49,921 bases of DNA from Clostridiales bacterium (GCA_016303065.1 JAEDMJ010000013.1:1-49921); one strand, 5' to 3'. Counted from the stretch's first letter, positions 40,201-48,687 are shown. A program made the numbers and translations. The notes: generated by a model not told the origin, from the letters alone.

Positions 40201-40242
40201 ATGCCCCGCTGTCTTGACTGAAACAGCGGGGCATGTTATAAT
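40201..40242 (+). promoter_or_regulatory. Promoter of the citrate synthase gene inside a 12-bp palindrome (putative operator)
   Basis: TTGACT (40214-40219), 17-base spacer and TATAAT (40237-40242). A perfect inverted repeat, ATGCCCCGCTGT (40201-40212) with its complement (40223-40234), brackets the -35 hexamer. No T-run follows, so it is not a good terminator. The position suggests a repressor site, though it could add some 3' end protection to the pyrG mRNA. Confidence 0.65.
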
Positions 40243-40297
40243 TATTTCAAATTAAAGAGATGCACTCTGTCATACTCGGAAAGGCCGGTAAATACCA

Positions 40298-41653
40298 TTG
40301 TCCCAAAACGTCTGCAACGAAAAACTCATCAACGCATATTCAGAGCTCTGCCGCAAAAACGACTTTGTTTCACCGGAGCTTTACGGTCAGTATGGGGTAA
40401 AGCGCGGTCTGAGAGATATCGACGGCACAGGCGTTCTCACCGGACTGACAAATATCTCCTCCATTGAAGCGTTCAAAACCGAAAACGGAGAAAAAGTCCC
40501 CTGCGAGGGCCGGCTTTTTTACCGCGGCTACGATATAAACGACCTTGTCCGGGGCTTTTCCGAAAAGTGCAGCGGTTTTGAAGAGACGGCGTATCTGCTT
40601 CTTTTCGGCGAGCTTCCCACCGAATCCCAGCTTTCCGATTTTCACAAAACGCTCTCGGACAACCGGGTTCTTCCCCGGAACTTCACCCGCGACGTCATAA
40701 TGAAAGCGCCCAGCAGCGACCTTATGAACTCGCTGACGAGGAGCGTTCTGACGCTTGCGTCCTACGACAACAATTTCGGGGACAATTCCCTTCCGAACAT
40801 TTTAAGCCAGTGCATCCGCCTTATAAGTCTTTTCCCGATGCTCTCCGTCTACGGCTACAACGCCTACCACCACTACAAGTGCGACGGAAGCCTCTATATC
40901 CACCGTCCCCAGCCGGAGCTCTCCACGGCCGAAAACATTCTGCTCATGCTCCGTCCGGACATGAGCTATACGGAGCTTGAGGCAAAGGTCCTCGACGTTG
41001 CGCTGGTTTTGCACATGGAGCACGGGGGCGGAAACAACTCCACCTTTACGACCCGTGTGGTCACGTCCTCCGGCTCCGACACGTATTCCGTCATGGCCGC
41101 GGCGCTTTCGTCCCTCAAGGGTCCCCGCCACGGCGGAGCAAACATAAAAGCGGTCGAGATGATGAACTATATCCGCGGGACCGTCTCCGACCCCGGCGAC
41201 GAAGAAGAAGTTTCCGCCTGCCTTGAAAAAATACTCTGCCGCGAAGCCTTCGACCGCAGCGGACTCATATACGGCATGGGACACGCAGTATATTCCCTTT
41301 CCGACCCGCGCGCCTGCATTTTCCGCTCTTTCGTGGAGCGCCTCGCCCGGGAAAAGGGACGCAGCGAGGATTTTGCGCTCTACGCCGCCGTCGAAAAGGC
41401 CGCGCCCCGCGTCATTGCCAAAAAGCGCCGCATCTACAAAGGCGTCAGCGCCAACGTGGACTTTTACAGCGGCTTTGTTTACAGTATGCTCGGCATTCCC
41501 GTGGAGCTGTACACGCCGATTTTTGCCATCGCCCGCATAGTCGGCTGGAGCGCCCACAGGCTTGAAGAAATCGTAAACTCGGACAAAATCATCCGTCCGG
41601 CCTACAAGAGCCTCTGCTCCGAACGGGAATACAGAGCTCGTTCCGAAAGGTAA
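40298..41653 (+). CDS. gltA: Citrate synthase
   Basis: Condenses acetyl-CoA and oxaloacetate. The 451-residue protein has CEGRLFYRGYDINDL, the catalytic His in HMEHGGGNNSTF, GPRHGGANIKAVEMM, MGHAVYSLSDPRA, and the catalytic Asp in NVDFYSG. It belongs to a longer clostridial type with an N-terminal extension of about 40 residues. The start is probably TTG 40298, as AAAGG lies about 14 bases upstream and there is no nearby in-frame ATG, so the exact start is uncertain. It follows gltBD and pyrG and would feed 2-oxoglutarate synthesis for GOGAT. Confidence 0.93.
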   Translation: MSQNVCNEKLINAYSELCRKNDFVSPELYGQYGVKRGLRDIDGTGVLTGLTNISSIEAFKTENGEKVPCEGRLFYRGYDINDLVRGFSEKCSGFEETAYLLLFGELPTESQLSDFHKTLSDNRVLPRNFTRDVIMKAPSSDLMNSLTRSVLTLASYDNNFGDNSLPNILSQCIRLISLFPMLSVYGYNAYHHYKCDGSLYIHRPQPELSTAENILLMLRPDMSYTELEAKVLDVALVLHMEHGGGNNSTFTTRVVTSSGSDTYSVMAAALSSLKGPRHGGANIKAVEMMNYIRGTVSDPGDEEEVSACLEKILCREAFDRSGLIYGMGHAVYSLSDPRACIFRSFVERLAREKGRSEDFALYAAVEKAAPRVIAKKRRIYKGVSANVDFYSGFVYSMLGIPVELYTPIFAIARIVGWSAHRLEEIVNSDKIIRPAYKSLCSEREYRARSER

Positions 41654-41666
41654 AAACGTGTTTTCT

Positions 41667-41695
41667 GCCGCTTTGGCAGGAGGCTTATAAGCGGC
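41667..41695 (+). other. Weak hairpin after the citrate synthase gene
   Basis: A 7-bp inverted repeat GCCGCTT/AAGCGGC with a 15-nt loop, followed by GGCGCGTTTTG. It is a poor intrinsic terminator, and I see no strong promoter before the next gene, so partial read-through is possible. Confidence 0.3.
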
Positions 41696-41715
41696 GGCGC
41701 GTTTTGCACATATTC

Positions 41716-41734
41716 AAAAAAAAAAAAAAAAAAA
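41716..41734. repeat. 19-base poly(A) tract just upstream of the Mbeg1-like gene
   Basis: An uninterrupted run of 19 A residues ends 16 bases before the ATG at 41751, immediately before the ribosome-binding site CGGAGA. It is the longest homopolymer in the window and liable to replication or transcription slippage, and to sequencing error. Confidence 0.9.
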
Positions 41735-41750
41735 CGGAGAAAGCACATAT

Positions 41751-42917
41751 ATGTCAAACACCATCGATTATCTGCAGTGGCGCGGGGACCTGAGTCTTGA
41801 CACAGTTCCCCTGAGCGACGTCGATTTGCTCGTGTTCAGTCAGATGGCCTATGTTCCGTTTGATCGCATCGTTCCGCAGAATTTTTCCGACTCCGTCACT
41901 CTGGCCGACGCCTCCGCCGCAGTCATCGACGAAGCGCGCCACCACAAGCACGGCACATTCTTTTTCTGGCGCGAGGACGAAAGCCTCATCACTCTTCTCG
42001 GCTCGTGCGAACGGTTCAGAAACATCCGCCTTACCGGTTTTCTGAACATCCTCTCTGCCGAACAGGAGGAACAGTTTGCCGCCGTCACGGCGCTTTTGCC
42101 GGACGGTTCCGCAGTCGTGACCTTTCGCGGAACGGACATCTCCGTGGTCGGCTGGAAAGAGGACTTTGACCTGGCCGTCTCCGAAGCCATCCCCGCCCAG
42201 AGAGAGGCCGTCAAATATATCACGGAGCTTTCAAAAGCTTTCGACGGGAAGGTCATGCTCACCGGACACTCAAAAGGCGGAAACCTTGCGGTCTTCTCCT
42301 ATGCTTTCGCGCCGGACAGCGTAAAGCCCCAGCTTCTCGGAGCCCGCAACTTCGACGGGCCCGGCTTCAACGAAAAAGTGATCAGCTCGGAAAAGCTGAA
42401 AAGCATCAGCAGCGAAGTGAAAACGATCCTTCCCAACTCCTCCGTCATCGGAATGCTTCTGGGCCACGACGAGGACTTCCGTATAATCGAGAGCAGCAAC
42501 TACAATATTTTTCAGCACGACCCCTATTCCTGGAAGGTTTCCGGCCCGGATTTTATAACTGCGGAAAAATTCACCAACAGCAGCCAGCTCATCGACACGA
42601 CTCTGAAATCCTGGATTTCCTCCATGCCCGACGAAATGCGCCGAAAGCTTATCGACATCATTTTCACGGAGCTGAACTCCTCCCAGAGCAGCAACGTCAT
42701 TGAGGCGCTGCTGAAAACGGGGATCCTGCCGCGCATCGACAGGCTCGACCGCGAGTCCGCAAAACTCGTCATCGACGCCACACGCCGTTTTAACGGCGCC
42801 GTAACCGACACATTCCGCCAATTCATCTCAAAATCAAACCGCAAGCTTTTCTTCCTTGCAAAGAAAAAAGGCGACGCCCCGCAGGAGTCCGAAAGCCAGA
42901 CTCCCCTTTTGAAATAA
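41751..42917 (+). CDS. Mbeg1-like alpha/beta-hydrolase (DUF2974), putative lipase/esterase
   Basis: The 388-residue protein resembles the Mbeg1-like/DUF2974 family. The core has VTFRGTD, where oxyanion-hole residues usually lie, and the nucleophile elbow GHSKGG with Ser174. A GHDEDFRI segment and a C-terminal region of about 120 residues follow. It has no signal peptide or membrane helix, so it probably acts in the cytoplasm. Substrate unknown. ATG 41751 has GGAGA about 10 bases upstream, after the poly(A) run. A strong terminator follows at 42970. Confidence 0.85.
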   Translation: MSNTIDYLQWRGDLSLDTVPLSDVDLLVFSQMAYVPFDRIVPQNFSDSVTLADASAAVIDEARHHKHGTFFFWREDESLITLLGSCERFRNIRLTGFLNILSAEQEEQFAAVTALLPDGSAVVTFRGTDISVVGWKEDFDLAVSEAIPAQREAVKYITELSKAFDGKVMLTGHSKGGNLAVFSYAFAPDSVKPQLLGARNFDGPGFNEKVISSEKLKSISSEVKTILPNSSVIGMLLGHDEDFRIIESSNYNIFQHDPYSWKVSGPDFITAEKFTNSSQLIDTTLKSWISSMPDEMRRKLIDIIFTELNSSQSSNVIEALLKTGILPRIDRLDRESAKLVIDATRRFNGAVTDTFRQFISKSNRKLFFLAKKKGDAPQESESQTPLLK

Positions 42918-42969
42918 ATCATCCCGCTTTTTTTCACGGCGGCGCTTCTCCGGCCATGCAAAAAACCAT

Positions 42970-43020
42970 CCCCCGCCCGAGGTTTCCTCACACGGAACAA
43001 ACCTCGGGCGGGGGTCTTTT
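42970..43020 (+). terminator. Terminator of the Mbeg1-like gene
   Basis: A perfect 16-bp GC-rich stem (42970-42985 with 42999-43014), a 13-nt loop, then TCTTTT. Bases 43021-43178, up to the end of the convergent TldE gene, show only short imperfect repeats and no clear - strand terminator. Confidence 0.9.
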
Positions 43021-43178
43021 CAAATGCTTTCCGGCTCAAAAACGCCTTGGGCTGATGCTTTAGTCAAAAGCTCCGGAGCAGGCGGAAGCCGCCGTTTTTC
43101 CCCGCAGCCCTGCCACAGGCCCAATTTTAACTGTCAAGCGTTTCACATTACAGCATACGTTTATATTGTAAAGTAATT

Positions 43179-44474
43179 TTACTTTCCGGATATCGTCACA
43201 CCCGAGGCCTTTGCCCAGGGGAATATCGAGCCGCCGCTGTTGACCGATTCGGAAGAAACGGCGGAAATATTCTTCAGAATATCCGCATAGTTTCCGGAAA
43301 TCATCGTTTCGCTGACGGGTTTTGTAATTTTTCCGTCCTCGATCAAAAAGCTGTTTTTGGCGACGCCCGTAAAGTCGCCGTTGGGCGCCGGGGATCCCCC
43401 CGAAAAACGGTTCACCAGAAGTCCGCGCTTTACTCCGGCGATCATCGCGTCAAGACTGTCGCGTCCCGGTTCGACGCAAAGCGCCGCATCCCAGCCGGGG
43501 CAGCGCGCTCCCCCGGTCTTTTTCGCACCGTAGCGGGAAAGAAGGAACGATTTCAAAACGCCGTTTTTTATGATCTCCGCATCGCGCGCCACATAACCGT
43601 CAGACGTCAAAGCCGACGCCGCCGGAAGCTCCGGGCAGGCCGAGCGGGCGGTGACATTGAGAAGCGGGGAAGCGACGGTCTTTCCCAGGGAGTTTTTCCA
43701 CGGGCTGGTGCCGTCGATAAGCACATTGTCGGTGATAAAAATCCCGCAGGCGTCCCCGACGACCTCGCTCAAAAAGTGGGGCGGCATTATTATCTCGCCT
43801 TCAAACTTTCCGTCAACGCTGACCGTCTCCGTCTGGCGCTCGGTCTCGGCAAGAAGCTGCCGCGTAAGCCCGCGGTCGATAAGGGGCACGGTATTGTCGT
43901 CAAAGGCGCAGCCCGTCCCGTTGAACGAAGAGGTAAGCTCTCCGTCACGTCCCATAAACATCGCCTCGAAGCCCGAAAGTCCGTTGCTCTCATAGAGCTC
44001 AACGCCGTTTGTGTTCATATAGCAGACTTCGGACCAGCCGTGGCTGACGGAAATGCTGTCAAAGCTGATTTTCGGAAACTCTTTGGCGGTGTCGTCGATA
44101 AAACCGCGCATCAGTCCGTAAAGCGCGGCGCGGTCTGGCTCACGCTTTCCGAAAACGAAGGAGCGGTTCTCTTCAAGCTCGGAAATACCCTCCGCATCGT
44201 CGGGCACGGCGTGCTTCGAGGCCTCAAAGGCCTCCGCCACCGCCGCGTCGATCTCGCTTTTTTCAAAGGAGTTCAGCGAAGCGCTTCCCTCGCGCTTTTC
44301 GTTTATAACGGCAATTCGCACTGAACCGGAGAAAACCGTCCGTATCATGCTTATCTTTCCGGACTCGTAATATACCTCCGTCGATTCCCCCGAGCGCACG
44401 GAGCAGCGGCCCATGTCCGCTCCCGTCTCCCGGATCTTTCCGAGCGTGTACCTTGCAATCTCTCTTATATCCAT
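43179..44474 (-). CDS. pmbA: TldE/PmbA family metallopeptidase subunit
   Basis: The 431-residue protein belongs to the TldD/PmbA family. In the characterised heterodimer, TldE lacks the HExxxH metal site, which this protein also lacks. It has GSVRIAVINEKREGSASLN in the N-terminal domain and FLLSRYGAKKTG and SGGSPAPNGDFTGVAKNSFLIEDG near the end. TldD/TldE degrades unfolded peptides and processes some modified peptide precursors. It follows tldD by 21 bases. No RiPP precursor gene is seen nearby, so a housekeeping role is more likely. Confidence 0.92.
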   Translation of the reverse strand: MDIREIARYTLGKIRETGADMGRCSVRSGESTEVYYESGKISMIRTVFSGSVRIAVINEKREGSASLNSFEKSEIDAAVAEAFEASKHAVPDDAEGISELEENRSFVFGKREPDRAALYGLMRGFIDDTAKEFPKISFDSISVSHGWSEVCYMNTNGVELYESNGLSGFEAMFMGRDGELTSSFNGTGCAFDDNTVPLIDRGLTRQLLAETERQTETVSVDGKFEGEIIMPPHFLSEVVGDACGIFITDNVLIDGTSPWKNSLGKTVASPLLNVTARSACPELPAASALTSDGYVARDAEIIKNGVLKSFLLSRYGAKKTGGARCPGWDAALCVEPGRDSLDAMIAGVKRGLLVNRFSGGSPAPNGDFTGVAKNSFLIEDGKITKPVSETMISGNYADILKNISAVSSESVNSGGSIFPWAKASGVTISGK

Positions 44475-44495
44475 AATTCAAAATCCTCCCGGCGC

Positions 44496-45884
44496 TCAGC
44501 GGCCGCCGATGTTTGCCATGCAGCGTATCGCCGGACCGCCCATTCCGACCGGTATCGGCTGTTTTTTCCCGCACATTCCCGTGCAGCACCATGAAATGTC
44601 GTCCGAAAGCATATCCACGGTTTTGAGCATTTCAAAAGCGACGCCGGAGATCGTCGTGTTTTTGATGGCCCGTCCGAGCTTTCCTTTTTTGATCTCGTAT
44701 CCAAACTCTATGCCGAACATAAACTCTCCGGTGGCGTCGGCCTGACCGTTCCCGGTGCTTACAAGATAATACCCGTCGTCCACCGAGGCGATCATGTCCG
44801 AAAGCTTGTCGTGCCCGGGAAGGATGCAGGTGTTTCTCATGCGGATCAGCGGCTCGTCGCTGAAGGAATAAGCACGCGCATTTCCCGTGGGACAAACGCC
44901 GAAATGGGCGGCGGACTCTTTGTTGTGCATATACCCGACAAGGATACCGTCGCGGATGAGCACGGCGTCCCGTGCCGGAGTTCCTTCGTCGTCGACGTAT
45001 ACCGGCACCGGACAGCGCTTTCCGAAGGCGGTGTTTGCAAAGTCCGTCATGGTGACGATCCCGCTCGCCACCTGTTTTCCGAGGCACGGCCCTCCGACGG
45101 AGCCCGAAAGCACAAAATCCGCCTCAACTGTGTGGCCGACCGCCTCGTGGGCGAGCATTCCCGCAAGATCGGGGTGCAGAATAACCTGTTTGAGCCCCGG
45201 CGCCGCATAGACGCCCTCGCGCTTTTTCATAAGCTTTTCAAAGAGCTCATCGGCCTTTGCAAACACCTCTGCCGGCGAATCAAAAACGTCCGTAAACTTT
45301 CCCCAGTCGCCCATGGACTCAAACAAATCGACCGGCTGTCCGTCCGGATCCTCGGCGGTCATCCCGATATAGAGCGAGGAGCGCGGCGTGTAGGAATGCG
45401 CCGCGGTTCCGTCGCTTGTGTAGAGAAGCTTTTCCATATTCAGTGAGGATACCCCCACGTACCGGCTGGAAAGTCCGGGGTATTTTTTCGCGATATATGC
45501 GTCCAGCTCTCCGGCAAAGTCGGCATAGTGACGGCGCGGCACATCGTCTTCCGCTTCAAATCCGTCCCTCCGCTTAACGGCCTCCACCGGAGCAAAATCG
45601 GGTTTCCCCGGCTTTTCGCGGGCTTCGAGAAAAGCCGCGTTCTCCCCCGCCGCCCGGACGATTGCCGACACGCCGTCCTCGCTGAAGTCGTTTCCGGAGG
45701 CAAAGCCGTACGCCCCGTTTTTGACGACCCGGGCGGAGATCCCGCGGGAGGTCGCCGCAGAGTTTGAAACCATCGTCCCTTTCAAAAGCCCAAAACGCTT
45801 TGAGCTGTTGCACTGAGCGCGTATCTCGGTATATCCCTTAAAACCGTGCGCGCGGATGTATTTTTCTATATGATCTGTCAGCAT
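44496..45884 (-). CDS. tldD: TldD family metalloprotease, catalytic subunit
   Basis: The 462-residue protein carries the TldD metal motif HEAVGH (His246, Glu247, His251) followed by TVEADFVL. It also has GNARAYSF and the C-terminal RAIKNTTISG region typical of the family. I chose ATG 45884 with AGGAAAGAGAG upstream; longer in-frame options reach back across the promoter. It forms a two-gene unit with pmbA. Partner logic (active TldD, inactive TldE) is established for the family. Confidence 0.93.
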   Translation of the reverse strand: MLTDHIEKYIRAHGFKGYTEIRAQCNSSKRFGLLKGTMVSNSAATSRGISARVVKNGAYGFASGNDFSEDGVSAIVRAAGENAAFLEAREKPGKPDFAPVEAVKRRDGFEAEDDVPRRHYADFAGELDAYIAKKYPGLSSRYVGVSSLNMEKLLYTSDGTAAHSYTPRSSLYIGMTAEDPDGQPVDLFESMGDWGKFTDVFDSPAEVFAKADELFEKLMKKREGVYAAPGLKQVILHPDLAGMLAHEAVGHTVEADFVLSGSVGGPCLGKQVASGIVTMTDFANTAFGKRCPVPVYVDDEGTPARDAVLIRDGILVGYMHNKESAAHFGVCPTGNARAYSFSDEPLIRMRNTCILPGHDKLSDMIASVDDGYYLVSTGNGQADATGEFMFGIEFGYEIKKGKLGRAIKNTTISGVAFEMLKTVDMLSDDISWCCTGMCGKKQPIPVGMGGPAIRCMANIGGR

Positions 45885-45918
45885 ATCCGTCTCTCTTTCC
45901 TGTGTAAATGCTGATCTT

Positions 45919-45947
45919 ATTATAAACCTTTTGTACGCGAAATACAA
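45919..45947 (-). promoter_or_regulatory. Promoter of tldD-pmbA
   Basis: On the - strand TTGTAT (45942-45947), 17-base spacer, TATAAT (45919-45924), 34 bases upstream of the tldD ATG. Confidence 0.8.
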
Positions 45948-45988
45948 GCGCCCGCAGCTCCGTTTGCAAAAACAGTCCCGGACAAGCC

Positions 45989-46017
45989 TTGAAAACGCAG
46001 GCTTTACATGATATACT
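45989..46017 (+). promoter_or_regulatory. Promoter of the HAD phosphatase gene
   Basis: TTGAAA (45989-45994), 17-base spacer, TATACT (46012-46017), about 46 bases upstream of ATG 46064. It is divergent from the tldD promoter, about 40 bases away. Confidence 0.75.
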
Positions 46018-46063
46018 AAACTCTGTTCCCCGGCAAAATTCAAAGAACGGACTTTTATCAAAA

Positions 46064-46705
46064 ATGCCAAAATCGATATTTTTTGACCTGGACGGCACGC
46101 TTACCGACTCCTCCGAAGGGATAACCAAGTGCGCCCAGCTCGCCCTCGCCTGTTTCGGGATCTACGTTCCCGACCTTTCCCGGCTGAATGCGCTGATCGG
46201 GCCTCCGCTTCGGGAAACCTTCCCGGCTTACGGAGTTCCGCCTGAGCGAACCGAAGAGGCCGTCGCCATTTTCCGCAGCCGGTACAATACGGTCGGCAAA
46301 TTTGAAAACACGCCCTATCCGGGCGTCCGCGAAATGCTCTCCGAACTCTCCCGCCGCAAATACAGGCTTTTTGTCGCCACGTCAAAGCCGGAAAAGACCG
46401 CCGTTGAGATACTCTCGCACTTCGGGCTGGACGTTTTCTTTGAAAACATATGCGGCGCGTCAATGGACGGAAGCCGCGACTCAAAAAAGGCCGTGATCGC
46501 GCACCTTCTCACCCGGACCGGAGGCATCGAAGACGTCGTCATGGTCGGAGACACGGCGTTTGACGTTATCGGCGCCGCCGCCCACGGAATACCGACGCTC
46601 GGCGTGTCCTGGGGATTCGGAAAAGCCGGGGAGATGCTCTCCGCCGGCGCCGCTGCAATTGCGGACACTCCCGAAGAGCTTTTGAAGCTTTTGTCCGAGG
46701 ACTGA
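46064..46705 (+). CDS. HAD superfamily phosphatase (phosphoglycolate phosphatase-like)
   Basis: The 213-residue protein has motif I FFDLDGTLTDSS (nucleophile Asp8, Asp10), motif II VATSKPEKT with Ser/Thr, and motif IV MVGDTAFDVIGAAAHGIPTLGVSWGFG. The helical cap between residues 16 and 80 places it in HAD subfamily IA, with phosphoglycolate phosphatase or PpaX-like pyrophosphatase as the closest types. Substrate is not determined by sequence. ATG 46064 is the first codon giving a conserved N-terminus; an in-frame upstream ATG lies within the promoter. The ribosome-binding site is weak. Confidence 0.9.
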   Translation: MPKSIFFDLDGTLTDSSEGITKCAQLALACFGIYVPDLSRLNALIGPPLRETFPAYGVPPERTEEAVAIFRSRYNTVGKFENTPYPGVREMLSELSRRKYRLFVATSKPEKTAVEILSHFGLDVFFENICGASMDGSRDSKKAVIAHLLTRTGGIEDVVMVGDTAFDVIGAAAHGIPTLGVSWGFGKAGEMLSAGAAAIADTPEELLKLLSED

Positions 46706-46763
46706 ACCGGTTTCAAACGCACCGGCTTTCGCGCTCAGTGACCCCGGGGCTTTCAAAGCAGCA

Positions 46764-46801
46764 AAAAAGCGGCGGCGGAAATTATTCCGCCGCCGCTTTT
46801 T
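46764..46801. terminator. Bidirectional terminator between the HAD gene and the pilin-like gene
   Basis: A 17-bp stem (46764-46780 with 46785-46801) rich in GCGGCGGCGG, with a 4-nt loop and A- and T-runs on either side, serving both convergent genes. Confidence 0.9.
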
Positions 46802-46822
46802 GGATTTATTATCGGTCACATG

Positions 46823-48247
46823 TTATTTTGCAGAGTGATTTTTCTTTCTGCTGTAAACCGTGATTCCTGCCGCGCTTAAGCCGGAAACAAGGAGCAATGC
46901 AATCCAGAGATACATCATGCCGTTGCTGCCCGTCTGGGGCGAATCACTTGACTCGGGAGGCGTTTCTGCAGGCTTTGCCGCATTGTTCACGAAAGTCACC
47001 TGCTCATACTCGCTGTAACGGTCGTCGTCAGTCTCGGCAGCCTCGTCATAGAAATGTACGACGCCGTTCCAGATGGCGATTCCGTAAGCCTCGTCCGATT
47101 TGACATAGCCTTCCGGCGCAGTCTTTTCGGACAAAGTGTAGAAGCCTTCCGGAACTTCGAAGACCGCGATGCCGTCATTTCCGGAAACCGCTTCAAAGTC
47201 ATTGCCGACAGAATTGCCCGTGCCGGTCAGAGAGAAGGTTGCTCCGGCAAGCGGATTGCCGTCGGCGTCGGTCTTGTTTACCGTGAACTCAACGGTGGGC
47301 ACGGAGACAACGACCGCTTCGTTGACGAAAGTCACCTGCTGATATCTAATATATTTGTAGTTGCTGTAATCGGGTTCATTTTCGTCAAAGAAATATACGC
47401 CGGGTTCCCCGCCCCAATCCATAGCCGTATGGTCAATATCGCTGCGAACGGCGAGCGTATAGGTTTCGTCCGATTTGACATAGCCCTCAGGCGCTGTTTT
47501 TTCCGACAGCGTATAGTTTCCTTCCGGAACATTAAAGACAGCGATACCGTCCGTACCGGAGGTCGCTTCAAAGCTCTGAACAGCCGTGCTTTCCGTCCCG
47601 TTCAGGGCGAAAACCGCGCCGGCAAGCGGGTTGCCGTCGGCGTCCGTCTTTTTAACGGTGAACGAGTAAGCCGCGTAGACGTTTTCAAAGTCGTTGTCAA
47701 AAACGTCGTTTCCCAAAATGCTCACAGCGGCGCTTATCTCATTGCCTGTAACCGTAAGGGTGAGATAGCGCTCGGCGTCAGAATATGTCCAGCCGGCTTT
47801 GCCGTCGTCCTTCTCGGTCAGGCGAAGACTGATGCAAAGCTTTTTCTCTCCGCTGTTGTCTTCGATGGCCTGCCAGTGATTGACGATACTCACCATGCTG
47901 AGATCGACCGTTCCGCCAAGCGTAAAGGTATGTTCGCCTTCACCGTCAGTCGTGATCGTGTCGTTCGTAAACGCAATGCCGCAGTCCGCAAGAGTTACGC
48001 TGTCGTCCGGCGTGAACACCACACTTTGCTGTTCGTTTTCACCGACAGTGCCGTACTCAAGCTCAAATGTGAACGTTTCCTCTCCGGGAGCTGCATCGCC
48101 GCCCTTTGTAACGATCTTGTCCACATCAAATGTGAACTGCTGCGGATTTGGGTCTGAAGTTGCCGCCGACACGGCAACCGGAAGCATTCCCAGCACCAAA
48201 ATGCAGCACAGCGCCAACGAGAGCAGCAGGGTTCTTTTTGCTTTCAT
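46823..48247 (-). CDS. Cell-wall-anchored pilin-like protein with two SpaA/Cna-B-type repeats and SPQTG sorting signal
   Basis: The 474-residue secreted protein starts with a signal peptide (Lys-rich start, hydrophobic 7-22, cleavage likely after VAVSA near 28). An N-terminal beta-rich domain resembling FctA-type pilin domains spans about 36-192. Two near-identical Cna-B-like domains follow (about 195-310 and 320-422), each with KKTDADGNPLAGA or NKTDADGNPLAGA, SEKTAPEGYVKSDE and a QVTFVN end. These are the Lys, Glu and Asn positions that form intramolecular isopeptide bonds in such domains. It ends SPQTG (436-440), a membrane helix and RKK, a sortase signal. ATG 48247 has AAAGGAG 8 bases upstream. 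No sortase is in the window. Confidence 0.92.
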   Translation of the reverse strand: MKAKRTLLLSLALCCILVLGMLPVAVSAATSDPNPQQFTFDVDKIVTKGGDAAPGEETFTFELEYGTVGENEQQSVVFTPDDSVTLADCGIAFTNDTITTDGEGEHTFTLGGTVDLSMVSIVNHWQAIEDNSGEKKLCISLRLTEKDDGKAGWTYSDAERYLTLTVTGNEISAAVSILGNDVFDNDFENVYAAYSFTVKKTDADGNPLAGAVFALNGTESTAVQSFEATSGTDGIAVFNVPEGNYTLSEKTAPEGYVKSDETYTLAVRSDIDHTAMDWGGEPGVYFFDENEPDYSNYKYIRYQQVTFVNEAVVVSVPTVEFTVNKTDADGNPLAGATFSLTGTGNSVGNDFEAVSGNDGIAVFEVPEGFYTLSEKTAPEGYVKSDEAYGIAIWNGVVHFYDEAAETDDDRYSEYEQVTFVNNAAKPAETPPESSDSPQTGSNGMMYLWIALLLVSGLSAAGITVYSRKKNHSAK

Positions 48248-48634
48248 TGCAAATTCTCCTTTACATTTTTTTGCTTTATTTTTGTGGCGTAAAGGCCGGC
48301 CCGGACTGCTCCCTCTGCCGGTCTTTCTGCCTGAAAGCCTGTCAAACAAATAACTCAGCGCCTTGTTTTCCCCGTAAAAAACGCTTTGAAAATTCCGCCG
48401 CCTGCCCCCGGCAGATAAGCCCGCAGGCGGCCGTGATCTCAGCCGCGGCATATCTCCCCGGGGCGCGCGCTTTAACGCGTCCTGAGCGGCATTTTCAGAA
48501 ATCCGCTGTGTTCAAATTCTCCGAAAACGGCGGACTTTCCGCCAGGCACACAAACACACTGCTTTGTCAAGTATATTTTATCGTTTTCTTTTTTTATTGT
48601 CACTCCGAAAACGGAGTTTTTTGAAAGGGTACAT
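48248..48634. other. Intergenic region upstream of the pilin-like gene
   Basis: About 390 bases without a recognisable gene. It holds a possible - strand promoter near 48575-48603, which would give a 5' untranslated region of about 320 bases, and a small CTCCG-AAAA-CGGAG hairpin with T-run on the + strand (about 48603-48622). The frame of the pilin-like gene stays open to 48451, but the translation there is Arg-rich and lacks a signal peptide, so I treat it as non-coding. No known riboswitch is recognised. Confidence 0.5.
48575..48603 (-). promoter_or_regulatory. Weak candidate promoter of the pilin-like gene
   Basis: On the - strand GTGACA (48598-48603), 17-base spacer, TAAAAT (48575-48580). 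It lies far from the start codon, and a closer promoter cannot be excluded. Confidence 0.3.
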
Positions 48635-48671
48635 AAAAACCCCGGTTCACCGTAAGTCCGATGAACCGGGG
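48635..48671 (-). terminator. Terminator of the two-component system
   Basis: A perfect 10-bp stem CCCCGGTTCA/TGAACCGGGG (48640-48649 with 48662-48671), a 12-nt loop, then five T residues on the - strand, 17 bases after the response regulator stop. Confidence 0.85.
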
Positions 48672-48687
48672 AAATACCGGTATTTTT

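Noticed and set aside
43179..45884. TldD/TldE as part of a RiPP (microcin-like) pathway
   Set aside because: No small precursor gene, cyclodehydratase, lanthionine synthetase or exporter is seen nearby.
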